Position numbers and translations under genes: made by a program. From positions 1 to 14,628 of the forward strand of contig CACYBP010000010.1 in NCBI GenBank assembly GCA_902772625.1: DNA of 14,628 bases. Direction: 5' to 3'. The notes under the pieces are model-generated. The model was not told the DNA's origin. It worked only from the letters and a program-made list of their open reading frames with translations, and ran no database searches. The number at the start of each line of letters is the position of its first letter. Position 1 is the first letter of the stretch. Below are positions 13,952-14,628 of this stretch, in pieces. Source of the stretch: Oscillospiraceae bacterium. GTDB taxonomy: Bacteria; Bacillota; Clostridia; Oscillospirales; QAMX01.

Positions 13952-14628
13952 ATGGCTCAGAAAAAAGAGACCGCGCCGAAGGGCGCGGGATACGGCAACG
14001 AAAGCATCGTCGCCCTGAAGGGCGCCGACCGCGTGCGCAAGCGCCCGGGCGTCATCTTCGGATCTGACGGTCTGGACGGATGCGAGCACGCATTTTTTGA
14101 GATCCTGTCCAACTCCGTGGACGAGGCGCGGGAGGGATACGGCTCCACCATCGAGGTGACCCGGTATCTCGACAAATCCATCCGCGTGGAGGATCACGGC
14201 CGCGGCGTGCCGGTGGACTGGAACCCCAACGAGAAAAAATACAACTGGGAGCTGGTGTACTGCGAGCTTTACGCCGGCGGGAAATACAACACGCTGGACG
14301 GCGAAGGGTATGAATACTCTCTGGGGCTCAACGGCCTCGGCTCCTGCGCCACCCAGTATTCGTCGGAATTCATGGACGTGGAAAGCCGGCGCGACGGATT
14401 TCTCTACACCCTGCATTTCAAGAAGGGCAAGAACGCCGTCAAGGGCAAGGAGGGCATGATCAAGGAGCCGGCCGGGGGCGAAGGCACCGGAACGGTGCAC
14501 CACTGGCGGCCGGACATCGAGGTCTTCACCGACATCGATATTCCCCTGGAATACTACCGCGAGACCCTCCGGCGGCAGGCCGCCGCCAACGCGGGCTTGA
14601 AATTCATCCTGCACGTCGAGACCGGAGA
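13952..14628 (+). CDS. Type II DNA topoisomerase subunit B (GyrB/ParE), 3' end missing
   Basis: This is the first 225 codons of the ATPase subunit of DNA gyrase or topoisomerase IV; the window ends inside it. The GHKL ATPase site is complete: EILSNSVDEA (Glu 50, Asn 54, Asp 57), VEDHGRGVP (Asp 81), AGGKY (Lys 111) and the ATP-lid loop GLNGLG (125-130). The usual loop is GLHGVG, and the following SCATQYSS replaces the usual VSVVNALS; I recall this pattern from a clostridial ParE-like group. Gyrase versus topoisomerase IV cannot be decided without the C-terminal part and the partner gene. The ATG at 13952 has AAGGAGGG at 13939-13946. The N-terminal ten residues are basic and polar. Confidence 0.93.
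   Translation, partial: MAQKKETAPKGAGYGNESIVALKGADRVRKRPGVIFGSDGLDGCEHAFFEILSNSVDEAREGYGSTIEVTRYLDKSIRVEDHGRGVPVDWNPNEKKYNWELVYCELYAGGKYNTLDGEGYEYSLGLNGLGSCATQYSSEFMDVESRRDGFLYTLHFKKGKNAVKGKEGMIKEPAGGEGTGTVHHWRPDIEVFTDIDIPLEYYRETLRRQAAANAGLKFILHVETG

Noticed and set aside
1..14628. Defence system, prophage, CRISPR array or biosynthetic cluster
   Set aside because: No nuclease, integrase, transposase, repeat-spacer pattern or biosynthetic core enzyme is visible; every large frame fits a chromosomal housekeeping or metabolic family.

Overview
The window looks like ordinary chromosome from an anaerobic, GC-rich member of the Bacillota, class Clostridia. The evidence is strong AAGGAGG-type ribosome sites, sigma-A-like TTGACA/TATAAT promoters with 17-base spacers, a DUF6062 gene beside prfA, a clostridial-style GyrB/ParE homologue and an oxygen-sensitive glycyl radical enzyme. 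There is no tRNA, rRNA, CRISPR array, insertion sequence or phage gene. Coding density is high, no gene-free stretch exceeds about 250 bases, and the GC-rich sequence throws many long antisense open frames that are not genes.

Layout. (1) 1-2431, plus strand: the 3' part of a GH39-like glycosidase, then an aldose 1-epimerase with its own strong promoter, closed by a clear terminator. (2) 2462-6640, minus strand, read right to left: an FtsJ/RlmM-like 2'-O-methyltransferase, a tRNA-dihydrouridine synthase, an ECF sigma factor, its membrane anti-sigma factor and a small VOC/glyoxalase-fold protein. This looks like one long transcription unit, possibly with an internal ECF promoter before the sigma gene. 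(3) 6687-9182, plus strand: promoter, DUF6062 protein, peptide release factor 1 and a small membrane protein as a tight operon; its terminator lies inside the 3' coding end of the convergent gene. (4) 9123-10904, minus strand: a MATE exporter preceded by a 73-residue membrane protein with its own promoter. (5) 10933-13734, minus strand: promoter, YgjV-like membrane protein, a glycyl radical enzyme overlapping it by 14 bases, then a terminator. (6) 13828-14628, plus strand: a strong promoter and the first 225 codons of a type II topoisomerase B subunit, cut by the window end.

How the parts may work together. The first block handles plant or dietary sugars: it releases sugars from glycosides and interconverts their anomers. 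The second joins RNA modification with an extracytoplasmic stress switch. The third makes the translation terminator RF1. The fifth holds a glycyl radical enzyme of unknown substrate whose active-site loop (GCNQ in place of GCVE) is unusual and whose activase is not in the window.

No wholly new multi-gene system is evident. The points most worth a second look are a perfect 10-base inverted repeat that joins the sigma stop codon to the anti-sigma ribosome site, a 20-base tandem repeat that grows out of the anti-sigma 3' end, the odd glycyl radical active site, a terminator buried in a convergent coding end, and a duplicated CxxC/CxxH pattern in the DUF6062 protein.
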